NCBI GenBank assembly: GCA_963575745.1
Contig: CAUYUJ010012725.1
Span: forward strand, 58,501-122,500
Length of the DNA: 64,000 nucleotides
Source: Prorocentrum cordatum
Lineage: Eukaryota > Sar > Dinophyceae > Prorocentrales > Prorocentraceae
Direction of reading: 5' to 3'
Position 1 is the first letter of the stretch. Each line of letters begins with the position of its first letter. The notes under the pieces are model-generated. The model was not told the DNA's origin. It made no database searches and saw only the letters and a list, made by a program, of their open reading frames with translations. The translations under genes and the position numbers were made by a program. Positions 40,433-50,645 of the stretch are shown here, piece after piece.

Positions 40433-43321
40433 ATGACGGCCAGGGTGCCCCCCCTGGCTGGGGGCTGGCACGCACGCCTCGTGCTCTGGCTTGCGGCGCT
40501 GGGCGCGCTGGGCAGCGGCCCAGACATGTCAGGAGGTGGCGGCAGGGAGGCGTTCATATGCACCTACAACCCGCAGAATCTGGTCTCGCCCGCGCGGGTC
40601 GACGCGGTCTCGGCCGCGCTCAAGGGCATAGGGATCGTGGGCTTGCCAGGCACTTGCGTTCGGGCCTGGCACGGCGAACCCCATCATCGAGCGGGGGCCC
40701 CTTGCCACCACGTGATCCACTTCGGCTGGACCCGCTCGGCCATGGTGAACAAGGCGTGCGGGTGCTCGATCCTCCTGTCGAAGCGATACTTCCACGCGAC
40801 GAGCATCAGGAGGATCATCCCGCCGCCAGACGGCCTCCGCGGCAGAGGGAGCATTGTCTACGCGGAGTCGGGCACGTTGCTCTTGGCCCTCTGCGTCCTC
40901 TACTACCCGCCCCGACCGTCTCGCCCAGGGGACGCCAAGCTCTGGAAGACCACGAGCTCGCGCCTCACCACCTGGGCTCGGGACGAGCTCCTCCATGTGC
41001 CCCACCGCTTCACACCGGTGATCTTGACGGACCTCAACTCTGGGCTGCGCCGACGCGGAGATGACGACCACGCCGTCGGCCCCTACGGCAGCGAGCGGGA
41101 GCCCCTCTGTGGCCAGATGTTCCACGAATTGCTCACGCAGATGAAGCTGACGGCGATCAACACGCATTGGGACAGGGGTCACGCGTTCTTCGGCCTGGGC
41201 GGGGCGCCCTCGCAGATAGACTTCGTGCGCCTTCCGCAGTCAGCGCTCAAACTAGTGAGGTGGACGTGTACATGGAGGCGCACGGGCGAGTCCATCAGGG
41301 CGATGAACGCCATCCTCGACCACGTCCCTGTCGTGGTGAAGTACCTGGCGGTGGCGCCCGTGGACCCCCGCCCACTTGGGGAACGCTGGGATAGGCAAAG
41401 CCTGGCGGGGGCTGTCCTCGCGGGCGCAGGGCGCGAAGAGTTCTTGATCGAGGCCCACAATGCACTACTTGAGGTGGAGAAGCCCCTCGACATCCTGGAG
41501 TCCCGCCCGACCGCGAACGGCCACGCCACCCTCGCGATGGCCACGCTGCGGCAGGTCGCGCTGAAGCACTTCTCCCAGCAACAGAGGCGCCCTGACTACG
41601 AGCACGAGCTGGAGGCGCGGAAGTGGGAGCACCTCAAGCGGAGGCGAGGCCTGCTGGAGCAGGCCAAGGCGGCTGACCTGGAGCAGGCGCAGCGGGGCCC
41701 GACGCAGACTGAGATGCGCAGCCTGGGCGACGCCATTCGCAGCTACACGCGCGCCCTGCATTCGCTTCGCAGGCGGCGCAACCGAGAGCGGCAGCAGCAC
41801 CAGGAGATTGAGCTCAGGCAGGCGTGGCGGGCTCGTGATGCGCACGCGGTCCCACGGCTGGCGAGGTCGTTGGCGCGCACGGGCATAGGGGTCAAGAACC
41901 GCAACTACCGTGCGCACGCGTCCTGCAACCCCACGGGTGACGAGTGGATCGAGTACTTGGCCCAGCCCGCGCTGGCAGGAGGACTCGCGGGCCGCCCTGT
42001 GTCTGTCCCCATCTGCCACAAGCTCACCGACGCCCACTTCCAGGCGCTCAGGGATACCGGCGAGTACGCCCACCCTGACAACTACGAGGTCTCCCAGGCG
42101 ACGCTGAAGAAGGCGCAGCAGGACTTCGCGATGACCCTGAAGGCGCTGCGGCGCACGAAGATCGGGAAGTTTGCCCCCTCGTGGTCCTGCCCGTCGGAGA
42201 TCTCCAAGATGCTGGTCGCCCCAGCATGGATCAGCGCCCCCGCCAACTACGCGAAGCAAACGGCGGGCTTGGGGCCCCGCTCAGCCGCCATCTTCGAGGA
42301 GAGCCCCCAAGGACCCGACCCGTACGCACGGGGCCAGCTGCCCCACCTTGAGCAGTACGGCGAGCCTCGCCGTCGCTTGTTCCGCCTCGTCCTCCACGCA
42401 CGCCGCGTACGGCAGCTGCCGCAGCAGGCGTCCATGTCGTTCGGCTTCGCCCCCGACAAGAAGAATGGCAAGCCGGGCCCGGGAGGCCGACGCTTGGTCC
42501 ACTGCATGTGCAGCTGGTGGCGTGCAGTCGTTCGTGGCGGTCTCCTGCGAGGAGGCGCCTTTCGCCCTTCCGAGTGGGCCTTCGCGGCTCGCGCCCGCCG
42601 CCGCGAGCACCTGATGCTGGCCACCCGCATCGCGGCGTGGAAGGGCCACCAAGCTGGGCAACCCATGCTGCACAAGAGCATCGATGCGACCAACGCCTCC
42701 GGCTGTGGAGACAAGGGCCAGATCGAGCATGGCGCCCGCCTCCGACTGGAGACGGCCGCCGAGGAGGTCGAGGAGGATGACGTGGACTACGTGACGACGA
42801 TCTCCAGGCTTAGGCGTCAGTCGCTGACGGTGGTCATCTCGGGCGCGGACCAGGAGGTGGCGATCGCCGGCGGCGCGGGGGGCTTCATGGGCGACACCTC
42901 CGAGCCCGAACTCTTCATGAGCAACTACCACATCGCGGTCCAGAAGTTGGCCCTCGTGGACCAGGCGGCCACTAGCGAGGCGATGCTTATCAACTTCGAT
43001 GACCGCCTGCCCGCGGTTGACGCGAGCCTGGGGTGCTTCATGGATGACATCTTCAAAACGCAGCTTGTCCCGCCCACCGCGCGCGCGGCCCAGGAGGTGG
43101 TGCGGTGCTCCCAGCGGAACGATGCAGGTCTTGACGCTGCGCTGGCTGCGCGGCAGTACGGCCAGAACCGAGCGAAGCAGGACGTAGTCGTCTCGCTGGG
43201 TTCGCGGCAGCTGGTCCGTCAGACCATCCAGGCCCTGGCCAGGAGTGGGCGCCGCAGCGGCTATGAGCTCAAGCACCTGGGGGGCTGGTTCAACGCGGTG
43301 AACTCCAACAGCCGCTCGTGA
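40433..43321 (+). CDS. LINE endonuclease/exonuclease/phosphatase plus reverse transcriptase ORF
   Basis: 962 residues from the first in-frame ATG (40433; Met32 at 40526 is an alternative). The frame is open without ATG back to 40007. The endonuclease-like domain (about 40-310) has TYN with Asn46, DLN with Asp200 and Asn202, QIDFV with Asp263, and LDHVPV with Asp296/His297. The position where the catalytic Glu is expected reads GLPGT, with Gly73, so nicking may be impaired. A charged helical linker (about 370-510) leads to RT-like parts: KKNGKPG (676-682), ARRREH, motif A IDATNAS with Asp751, a GGFMGD-type motif B region, and motif C CFMDD with Asp871/Asp872, then KHLGGWFN. It ends about 90 residues after motif C, short for this family, and without RNase H. 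Confidence 0.75.
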   Translation: MTARVPPLAGGWHARLVLWLAALGALGSGPDMSGGGGREAFICTYNPQNLVSPARVDAVSAALKGIGIVGLPGTCVRAWHGEPHHRAGAPCHHVIHFGWTRSAMVNKACGCSILLSKRYFHATSIRRIIPPPDGLRGRGSIVYAESGTLLLALCVLYYPPRPSRPGDAKLWKTTSSRLTTWARDELLHVPHRFTPVILTDLNSGLRRRGDDDHAVGPYGSEREPLCGQMFHELLTQMKLTAINTHWDRGHAFFGLGGAPSQIDFVRLPQSALKLVRWTCTWRRTGESIRAMNAILDHVPVVVKYLAVAPVDPRPLGERWDRQSLAGAVLAGAGREEFLIEAHNALLEVEKPLDILESRPTANGHATLAMATLRQVALKHFSQQQRRPDYEHELEARKWEHLKRRRGLLEQAKAADLEQAQRGPTQTEMRSLGDAIRSYTRALHSLRRRRNRERQQHQEIELRQAWRARDAHAVPRLARSLARTGIGVKNRNYRAHASCNPTGDEWIEYLAQPALAGGLAGRPVSVPICHKLTDAHFQALRDTGEYAHPDNYEVSQATLKKAQQDFAMTLKALRRTKIGKFAPSWSCPSEISKMLVAPAWISAPANYAKQTAGLGPRSAAIFEESPQGPDPYARGQLPHLEQYGEPRRRLFRLVLHARRVRQLPQQASMSFGFAPDKKNGKPGPGGRRLVHCMCSWWRAVVRGGLLRGGAFRPSEWAFAARARRREHLMLATRIAAWKGHQAGQPMLHKSIDATNASGCGDKGQIEHGARLRLETAAEEVEEDDVDYVTTISRLRRQSLTVVISGADQEVAIAGGAGGFMGDTSEPELFMSNYHIAVQKLALVDQAATSEAMLINFDDRLPAVDASLGCFMDDIFKTQLVPPTARAAQEVVRCSQRNDAGLDAALAARQYGQNRAKQDVVVSLGSRQLVRQTIQALARSGRRSGYELKHLGGWFNAVNSNSRS

Positions 43322-44193
43322 TGGAGATCGAGAAGAAGGGTCGCTGGCGCCCGCAGGTGGCGGCCTCCTCGGCCAGCTCGCGGCCTGGTGGAGCGCAGTC
43401 CAAGCCCGCCGACAGCGACAGTCGCAAGAGCCAGAAGGACAGCAAGGGCGCCAGGCTGGCGCGGTGAGAAGCGGGCTTGGAGGGCACCGCGGTGAAGCCG
43501 CAGACGCGTCGTGGCGGACGGCGCCGCGCGGAGGCCAAGGAGCGCAAGCTCACGACGAAGGACGCAGGCCTCAAGGACCTCCTCCTGCGCCTCTCCATGC
43601 TGGCGTCGCAGCTGGCGCAGAGGTCTCGAGCGACGTGGGGCATCACCACGCGCGCTGCGATCCTGGAGGACAAGTCGCCTGTGATCAAGGCGACGCAGCA
43701 GGGGGGCCAGGACTTCGCGCAGGTGGCGGATGGGGCAGCGGCCCGCCAGTTCGACCAGGAGGCCGACAAGATGATGGAGGGACTCCGCGGCCTGGGCCCC
43801 CCAGCGCCCGCGGTCTTCTGCGCCATGATCGAGGCGCTGGCGAACGAGGAAATCGGCAGGAGGCTCAAAGACGCCCTGGTCGCACTGCTAGCCGAGATGG
43901 AGGAGGCACCTCCCACCTACGTTCGCCTGTGCCGCCTGGAGAGCTGCAAGCAGCCCGACATGCTGAAGGTGGTGTTCGCGCTGGACCGAGTGGACCTCGA
44001 GGTGCAGGTGATGGAAGCGCTCCGCTCGATGGGGGGTAGTGACGACGGTGGGCGCAGCACCGAGTGGGTACCTCGAGGGCGAGATCTCGGCCTGGATCGA
44101 TGTGCTGAAGGACGCCTGAGTGTTGCAGGCGCCCCAGAGACAAATTCCGAGGCCGAGGATGAAGATGGAATCATCTTTGAGGCCTGGCTCTAG
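43321..44193 (+). CDS. Second LINE ORF, interrupted by one in-frame TGA
   Basis: The ATG at 43321 overlaps the stop of the RT frame. The frame reads MEIEKKGRWRPQVAASS and is halted by TGA at 43465-43467, then continues open in the same frame to TAG at 44191-44193. It would be about 290 residues without that stop. After the stop: KERKLTTKDAGLKDLLLRLS, LASQLAQRSRATWGITTRAA, GLGPPAPAVFCAMIEALANE and EAEDEDGIIFEAWL. The LLLRLSxLxxQLAQ helix and GLGPP..xFCAMIEAL resemble proteins I recall next to dinoflagellate LINE RTs; the function is unknown. Possible roles are an ORF1-like RNA-binding partner or a structural part. The TGA may be a mutation, a sequencing error, or read through. Confidence 0.55.
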
Positions 44194-44534
44194 AGAGTTC
44201 GGGTTCGGAGGGCGCGGGCACCGCGCCGTAGCCATCGAGCTTCGGCTGCGCGGCCTCGTGCACCTGGCAGCGCGACGCACTCTCGAAGGGTGCGGACGGC
44301 GGACGCACGCTTAGGATGGCCCCCTGCTCCTTTTCGCCTCCCTCTTCGCCCCTCGCCTTTCGTGGCCCCTGCCCGTCGCTCGTGGCCTCCTCCTGCTCGG
44401 CCCCTTCGGTCGGCCCCCTCGGCCTGCTCGGCCCCTCGCGTAGGTGCAGCTTGAGCTTCCCGAGGCACGAAACCAGTCAGTGGAGCAGTCATTCTGATCT
44501 CTCGTCCCACAGCCGCTCACAGACAGACTCCTCC

Positions 44535-44635
44535 TCCCCCCCCTTCCTCCTCCTCCTCCTCCTCCTCCTCCTCCTCCTCTTCCTCCTCCTCCTCCTCCTC
44601 CTCCTCCTCTCCCTCCTCCTCCTCCTACTACATCG
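44535..44635 (-). repeat. (TCC)n tract
   Basis: TCC triplets with TCTTCC and CTCCC interruptions. Confidence 0.95.
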
Positions 44636-44639
44636 GCCT

Positions 44640-44880
44640 CCCGCGCGTCCGCGGCGTCTACCCCGTTCGCTGCCGCGGGCCTCGGCCGTTCGCTTGCCCT
44701 CGCGGACGGCCCCGCCGGGCCGGAAGCCGCCGCGCTGCACCTGGGCGCCCCCGCCCCGAGAGCGCCCTGGGGGCCGCCGACATTCCGAAGCTCGTGGCCG
44801 CACTCTGCCCGTCGGTGGCACGCGCTGGAGGCGCAGCGTGGACGGGGCCCAAGTCGGGCATGTCCCTCTACAGGAGGAGT
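44640..44880 (+). repeat. GC-rich repeat unit 1
   Basis: GCGTCCGCGG...TGGAGGCGCAG-type sequence. It aligns loosely with 45020-45260, and its inner part (CTCGTGGCCGCACTCTGCCC) with 40215-40260. Confidence 0.5.
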
Positions 44881-45019
44881 ATTCAAAAGCAGTCAAACAA
44901 TCGTCAGGAGAAGATTTTGGATCATTTTTGCGTACGTTTGCTTGTTTGGATTCTTTTTCACTCTTCGTCCGAAATCCGCCTGTATGCGGGGCATGCCCGA
45001 CCTGAGACTGGGCCTCGAC

Positions 45020-45260
45020 CGCCCGCGCGCCCGCGGCCTGTCTACCAGCGCCCCGTGCCGCGGCCCTGCGCCGCGCCGCCCGCCTGGAGGTGGCCGGCGC
45101 CGCCGAGCTGGCAAGGGCCCCGCCGCGTTCTGGGCGCCTCCGCTCCTTGGCCAGCCAGGGCCGCAACCTCTCCAGCGCTCGTGGCTGCACCCCGCCCGTC
45201 GACGGCACGAGCAGGGGGCGGAGCATGGGGCAGGGCATCGGCATCCCGCGCGTCCGCGGC
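45020..45260 (+). repeat. GC-rich repeat unit 2
   Basis: It contains CTCGTGGCTGCACCCCGCCC then GTCGACGGCACGAGCAG, and CATCCCGCGCGTCCGCGG. It may be a tandem partner of unit 1. No coding call is safe. Confidence 0.5.
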
Positions 45261-45264
45261 TTTG

Positions 45265-45590
45265 AAGACCGACGCCCTCCATCGCGGCCATTGGCCGAGC
45301 GGGCGGCGCTCTGCGCAGCCCCACCGATCTGGAGATCATCGGGCCCACCCTGCGTCGAAGAGGACCGAAACAGGTGGCTGGCATCCGGCGAGCCCGCCAC
45401 CGTTCCAGCACGCGGCATGGCCGACATGGACGGGAGCCAGGCTTCTCGCGCGACGCTCTGGGCTTGCCCGGCGGTCTTAGGTCTCGCGACGTGGAGCCAT
45501 TTGTTCAATGGTCTTGCGACGGAAACAAGCATGAGGATTCCTCACCAAAGGGTTTAACTTAGGCTGCACGTTGGCCCGCTGATGTGCTCT
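45265..45590. other. No gene recognised
   Basis: Unique-looking sequence between the GC-rich repeat and the minus-strand coiled-coil remnant; no motif. Confidence 0.4.
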
Positions 45591-45594
45591 TCAA

Positions 45595-46122
45595 CATTCC
45601 ACGCGCTCTGCCAGCTTCCCAACGCTACTCCTTACCGTGGACTCTGCGGCCTCGTCTCCGACCTTGGTGCCAGCCTTGCCCTAGAAGTCGCGCAACTCGT
45701 CCAGGTGTGTCTCGTCGGCGTTCCGAAGAAGTACATCGACTCCTCCTGAATCTGGTGCGCTCCCGCCTCAGACGGCGGCCCGTCTGCCGACTGGCCTCCT
45801 GCTGCTTTGGCGTGTGCGCACTCTTCCTTGACCTTGTCGGCTGCCTGTTGCTTTTCCTCCAGCTGCGTGCCAAGGGTGCCGTCGTCGCCCAAGCCCTTGA
45901 GGACGTTGTCCATTTTGCCCACCGAGGTGAGATGCCGAGCGCTGAGACCACCGCTGCCGCCTCCGCCCGTGACGAAGTACATGGTGGCCTGGGGACTGCC
46001 GCCGCCAACTTGGCCTGGACCTCTACGATGGCAAACATGGCCTTTTCAGCCTCGACGATGAGAAACTGTTGTTCGAGGATCGCCGTCCATGCCTGATCCA
46101 GCTCTTTCTGAGCCTTAGCCAT
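45595..46122 (-). pseudogene. Minus-strand decayed coiled-coil protein (ORF1-like)
   Basis: Three minus-strand frames in succession carry coding-like helix sequence: MAKAQKELDQAWTAILEQQF and LIVEAEKAMFAIVEVQAKLA (46122 down to about 45990); KMDNVLKGLGDDGTLGTQLE and EKQQAADKVKEECAHAKAAG (about 45915-45780); and VDVLLRNADETHLDELRDF, then KVGDEAAESTVRSSVGKLAE (about 45745-45600). At least two frameshifts and one stop. The Gln/Lys/Glu-rich coiled coil resembles the N-terminal ORF of dinoflagellate LINEs, which often starts with KELDQA-type repeats; that is inference. Confidence 0.45.
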
Positions 46123-46461
46123 GAACCCCTCGAGCTTGACAGCCCGTATGTCGGGGCAACAGCTGACGTCTTCTACCAGTCCCAGCTGACGCGTGGTTCC
46201 GGGTACGAGCCTGGAGGACTAGGCCAAGTACCTCACTGCGGATAATTGGCCGCCTCTTTGGATCCTGATGCAATGCGACATGGCCTTGGGTTAGTGGTGC
46301 CATCCTCCGTGGGAGAGCTGCGCCCCGAAATTCTGGCCATCCACGAGGCGCAGCAGGCCAACCTCACCATGCAATTGCCTCGCCAGCGTCGCAGCCAGGA
46401 GCGACAGGCACGCCGTGTGATGGGCCGTGCGGGGTAACCCGCCACTCCTATTCCTGCGGGG

Positions 46462-47311
46462 ATGCCTGCTTTCAGTCTGGCATCGCTTGCAGCCGCGCAG
46501 CAGCTACTGGCCCCACCGATTCAATGCGAGATTGGTGAGTCCACGCTGGAGCGACAGACGCGCATCAGGCCATCGGCAACGCCACCGGTCAACAGCGACG
46601 GCGATTTCAACAAGTGTGCCATTTGCTTGGGCAACTTCGCACACCACGATCAGGTGTGGAGGCTTCAGCGCATTCCACGCGCAATGCTGGGACCGAGTTG
46701 CGCGTGCACATGTGGATCGACAGCTGGCAGGCACGTCGGATGGTGCCGCGAGTGAGGCGCCCTGTGCCATTTGCCAGGGCGCGGGCTTCGTCGCAGCTGA
46801 GTTTCAGCGCGCCCTTGCCGGATATCAGGATGCAGCAAATCGTCGTGGAGAGATACTCCGCGGGGCTAGCGAGCTCAGGGACCCTCGTGAAGAGCTCAAC
46901 CGCATCACAGCGCTGATGACAAGCATCACAGCTGCCGCAACTACACCTGCAGGGCAGCCTGCGTCATCATCCAGCGCGGCGCAGGCGACTGCAGCTACCG
47001 CGCCTGCCACAGATGTGCCTATACCCCTGGTAGCCGAATCAGCAAAGAATGCGGGGGCACCTGCTGCGACAACACCAGCGGGGCCACCTGCTAATGATCA
47101 GTGGCTGGGGCGCATAGAGAGGGCCACTGAAAGGAGCTCGCATTGGCTCCAAGTATCACATGGCTACATGCCCCATGGGCGTCCGCTGCGAAGCCAGCGC
47201 AGAGCTGAAAGCCCAGTGAGCGTACCCAGCGGCACCAGTGCCATATCAGAGCGCGATATGCTCCTCACAGTGTTGACGATTAGCACATGGGCAGATAGCT
47301 ATGCGTGCTGA
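46462..47311 (+). pseudogene. Copia-type N-terminal part with RING-H2-like zinc finger
   Basis: The first frame (46462 to about 46668) ends KCAICLGNFAHHDQVWRL. The match resumes in the next frame with AFHAQCWDRVARAHVDRQLA, then EAPCAICQGAGFVAAEFQRA, up to the TGA at 47309-47311. Read across the frame change the ligands run CAIC, then HxxC in FHAQC, then CAIC, as in a RING finger. The middle C-x-H pair expected between WRL and AFH is missing, so a small deletion accompanies the frameshift. After it comes a low-complexity Ala/Thr/Pro linker (about 46915-47100). RING fingers are not standard in copia gag. Confidence 0.55.
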
Positions 47312-48068
47312 CGAAGACACCTTTGAGAACATGCCGCTCTCAGCACATCGCCCCCGCATGTGCGACGAGCACCCGCCGGCCTGGATCTTCGAGAAGCATC
47401 CCATCACAGGAGAAGAGGCACGAGGGTATATGAACGTCTTCACGTCCTTGACAAGGAACGATTGGGCGCTGGAACAGAGACGCCGTAAAGGAATGCATGG
47501 GACAACAATGTCCGAAGTGCCAGGGGCATTTGGAGATCGCCACGAGCTGGCCCTGGCAGCGAACAGCGGGGCCATGGCAGATGGCACGCAGACGATATTG
47601 CTGGACATCGGCAGCAACATCAGTATCATTGGTCTGGAGACTGCACAGACATTCGAGCGTGTGTCCCGCTCCCATGGACACGACATCAAGAAGCTGAACT
47701 TGGCGAAGAGGATGTATTTGTTTGGCGCGGGGCATGGCGCCGCCATCTGTGACGAGTCATTGCATTTCAAAATTGCATGCAAGGAGAATGGGGATCCTTC
47801 GGGGAAGCCCGCTTTGGCCAGGCTGGACACGGATTCAGCGAACGTGGCTGGAGGTTTCTGGCGAGAACCCAGCATGTCCAATATGAGGGCCATCCTGATC
47901 CTGGAACAGGGGCACGAGAATATGATCATTCCATGCTCTGAGATGTATAAGCTTGGAAAAGGCGCTAGAGTACTTGATTTGATGAAAACGCCTGCAGGGC
48001 ACCTGGCGATCAAGGTCGACGAGTACGGGGCCGCAACGGAGGATAAAGGCTCGATGGCAGTCACTTGA
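47301..48068 (+). pseudogene. Retropepsin-like aspartic protease of the copia-type element
   Basis: 255 residues from ATG 47301. The active-site-like motif LLDIGSNISIIG places the catalytic Asp at residue 102 (47604-47606), in the D-[TS]-G-[SA] arrangement with Ile in place of Thr/Ser. It is followed by a hydrophobic strand pattern and AGHGAAICDESLHFKIACKE, then ENMIIPCSEMYKLGKGARVL. It would cut the polyprotein. It overlaps the previous frame by 11 nt. The frame itself is intact, but its neighbours are broken. Confidence 0.6.
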
Positions 48069-48563
48069 CCAGCACATTCTCACTTCGAAGATGCACCTTC
48101 ACTCGTCAAGGAGGCAGCTGGCGCAGAGCCAATAACAGGGCAACCTGCATCGAGCAGCGCGGGGGCACCCGCCACCAACGATGCCCATACATACATGATG
48201 TCTCAGGACACCAAGGGTATTTGCTTCTCCATCAATGAGGAGACGCTTGCTTTCACGATCGAGTCTTCGGTGAACAATGCCCTTAAGACTTGGCATCGCA
48301 GGAACATGACCTATGATAACTTTCCTACACCGGCCGATCAGGACTTCGCCTTGCGCAATCAGCAGGCGAAGGTGCATCGGGCCATATGAGGAGGGCAGCA
48401 AGTGGGCGCCGCCCGACTCTGCGGCAGGGGCATCTGCTGGAGTGAAAGCAGGGGCGCCTGCAGTCGCAGACGATGCCGCTGAGAAGTCTGATATCTTCAC
48501 TTCGAGCAGTGATTCAGCGGCGCATGGCACGGGCATTCGGACGCCCCCATCGCTTGAAAATGA

Positions 48564-49504
48564 GTGACGGGGCAGGCGCGCGCCGCGGCCACTCGCGCTT
48601 GCTCAGACAGGCCGAACACTGAGGTTCTGTCGTCCGACGCGGGGAAACCTTCATACTTTTCCCTGGCGCCGGCTGTGCGCGCCAGGGTCACTGGCGAGCC
48701 CAGCTGCGAGGCCGCCAGAGACAGCGTTGGACCCGGCTGTGTGGCCGCCGCAGCAAATGACCGCTCATCACATCATTATCATTCTCGTGCACTCGTTATC
48801 GAAGACGTACGAACAGCTTGCGCTGAACTCCAAGCTCGTGGATACACGTGTAACCGTATCACGCATACAGAAGTCATGACCTCTACAGGTACACAGTATT
48901 TGGGTGGATTACTTTCGGGGGATTACCAATCACCGTGGGTGGCAATGCCCGCTGACTGGCATGTTCGGTTGCCTGGAAAGCGGGCGGGGCCACATCATCA
49001 ACGTATCCGAAATTTGACGACAAAAGCTTGGGAATGTCGTATGTCGGTAGTACTTGTGGGACCTCCAGGTTACTTCTGGAAGCAGGGTCCCATACGAGAT
49101 ACTATAGAAGATTTGGGCTGGCAGTTCATGCGCAGGCGATGTTGCCACTTCGGTCTGAAGTTTGACCGTTCAGGTGCAACGGATACCTTGCCTAGCGCAT
49201 CCTTGCCTTGCCTGGCGCCCCCCCCCCCCCCCCCTGCAGGTGGCAACCACCTACACGCGCATCCCAACTAATTTGTGGAGATGCACGCGCCAAGCTGCAG
49301 GGGAACCCGCACAACTTGCTCAGCGTGAACTGGATTGGCATGGCAAGACAGAATGGCGCAACCAGAACACTTGCTATCACGACTGCATGGCTAATCGACC
49401 AAATAGATTTGCAGAAGACAATGAGAAAGCATACAAGTGCTGCGCACCTCAGCATCCACGCAAGAGTGGATGAAAGGTGCTCGAACTTACGTTCAGTCTC
49501 CTAA
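48564..49504 (+). pseudogene. Conserved linker segment of the copia-type element
   Basis: One frame gives SPWVAMPADWHVRLPGKRAG, SVVLVGPPGYFWKQGPIRDT and EDLGWQFMRRRCCHFGLKFD. The sequence then continues in two further frames (ELDWHGKTEWRNQNTCYH; ITTAWLIDQIDLQKTMRK). A run of C residues at 49220-49235 coincides with the first frame change. The VxxGPPG..W segment and CHFG..KF look like part of a Rossmann-type fold and recur, from memory, in dinoflagellate copia proteins. No function assigned. Confidence 0.45.
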
Positions 49505-50100
49505 GAATTGCCCTGGATGGGGCCATGTCGTAAGAAGGGTGACGGTGAATCTTGACGACAATAGTGTGGGGCAAGATATCAAGATTCAGTGCCAAACTAT
49601 CGGGTGCAATTGCAATGCGCCATTGCCGGATGGTGTGAATAACATGTGCACTCGACTGCACTGGGAACCGCTGGCGCCGGTTCTTATCGGTCAGGGGGAC
49701 CAGCGACCACGCCCAATGCGGGTTGCCTTCGTCGGCGACGATCGTCTTCCCCCCCCTCGATTGAGCGCGGCCGCATGCCCCCCCCCATTACCGAATTGCC
49801 GACATAAAGTGCACCCGACACAGAACAACAGACAGCGCTACCGACAGATGCCCGGCTCAAACAGAAGGAAAAGCATAATGCCGACAAAGACGCGGGCATC
49901 AAGCCACGCAAGACACCCACAGTAGTCGAAGAAGGCAATGACGACTGTGGTGATGACCTAAAGGTCTCGGACGTGGCGCCCACTACACCGACGCCCCCCT
50001 TGACTCCGACACTGAGAGTGATGAAGAAGAAACCCTCGTCGCGTTACCTGCGGGGCTACCTGCGGATGCACACGCCGGCGTGTTCTCCATAATCCCGGCC
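49505..50100 (+). other. Decayed copia interior, low-complexity and acidic
   Basis: A frame at 49437-49925 is partly coding-like (VRRVTVNLDDNSVGQDIKIQ). Short C-runs near 49750 and 49780 break the reading. An acidic Asp-rich patch (about 50008-50040) precedes the methyltransferase-like part. Confidence 0.35.
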
Positions 50101-50608
50101 CTGAATTACGGGCGACACAACAAGGTCGACACGTTGGAACTGCGCACAGGAAGCGGGGAAATATCGCAGTTAGCTTTCAGCCGAGGTTTGTCCCCAGGGG
50201 GAAACCTAGACAAACGCTAATATGCTGACCTTGGAAACAAGGAAGTCCAGGATGGAGTGATGCATTAGTTAGACGCGTGTTTCGTCAACCTTGTCATCTG
50301 ACATCCCAATTGCAGAACGACCAGACTATGACGCGCGGCATGCACACCATCAAGAAGATCTTCCACATACCAAATTGTGTCGGAAAGTTGCCGTGCGTCA
50401 AAATGACCTTCGACGGTTCTATATGCGAGAACAGCCGGTGGGTACTTGGGTGGACCAAATACCGCCATGGACAACGTTGACCACATGCAAGGGCACTTGC
50501 AAAGTAAATATGGATCAGTGCACGACTGGTCTACGTGACCCCCATGGGCTATTGATGCGAAAACCTACAGAGATAATGGCCAATTACCGTCTCATTTGCA
50601 CCTTTTGA
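50101..50608 (+). pseudogene. Methyltransferase-like (Rossmann) domain in the copia-type element
   Basis: The N-terminal half is in one frame: KVDTLELRTGSGEISQLAFS, then RGLSPGGNLDKR and a TAA at 50218, then YADLGNKEVQDGVMH with further stops. This pattern (VDxLExxxGxGxxSQLAxxR) matches motif I and the following helix of a SAM-type fold. The C-terminal half is in another frame: HHQEDLPHTKLCRKVAVRQN, FYMREQPVGTWVDQIPPW, NMDQCTTGLRDPHGLLMRKP, TEIMANYRLICTF, ending at 50608. REQP..TW and DQC..G..D..G.L..KPT resemble the ENP and target-recognition-like part of C5-MTase-type folds. I recall the same block in many dinoflagellate copia ORFs. Activity is unlikely in this copy. Confidence 0.5.
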
Positions 50609-50645
50609 ACGGAAGCGGTGCGCTGGCCATCATCAACATGCCTCG

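Larger units (their letters stand above)
40433..44193 (+). mobile_element. Second LINE type (endonuclease-RT ORF plus a downstream ORF)
   Basis: Two + strand frames meeting at TGATG (43319-43323). I see no poly(A), SL or direct repeats that fix the ends. The RT has the arrangement I recall from a dinoflagellate-specific non-LTR family: a RRREH...W helix, DATNA as motif A, and F-M-DD as motif C. It is unrelated in sequence to the 5.7-kb LINE. Confidence 0.7.

Noticed and set aside
42281-43276. Minus-strand open frame of 331 codons
   Set aside because: Antisense shadow of the second LINE's RT frame; Leu/Arg/His-rich with no motif.
44229-44239. Second spliced-leader-like match (CCGTAGCCAT)
   Set aside because: Only 10 of 22 bases match and the rest diverges; no retroposon boundary is nearby.
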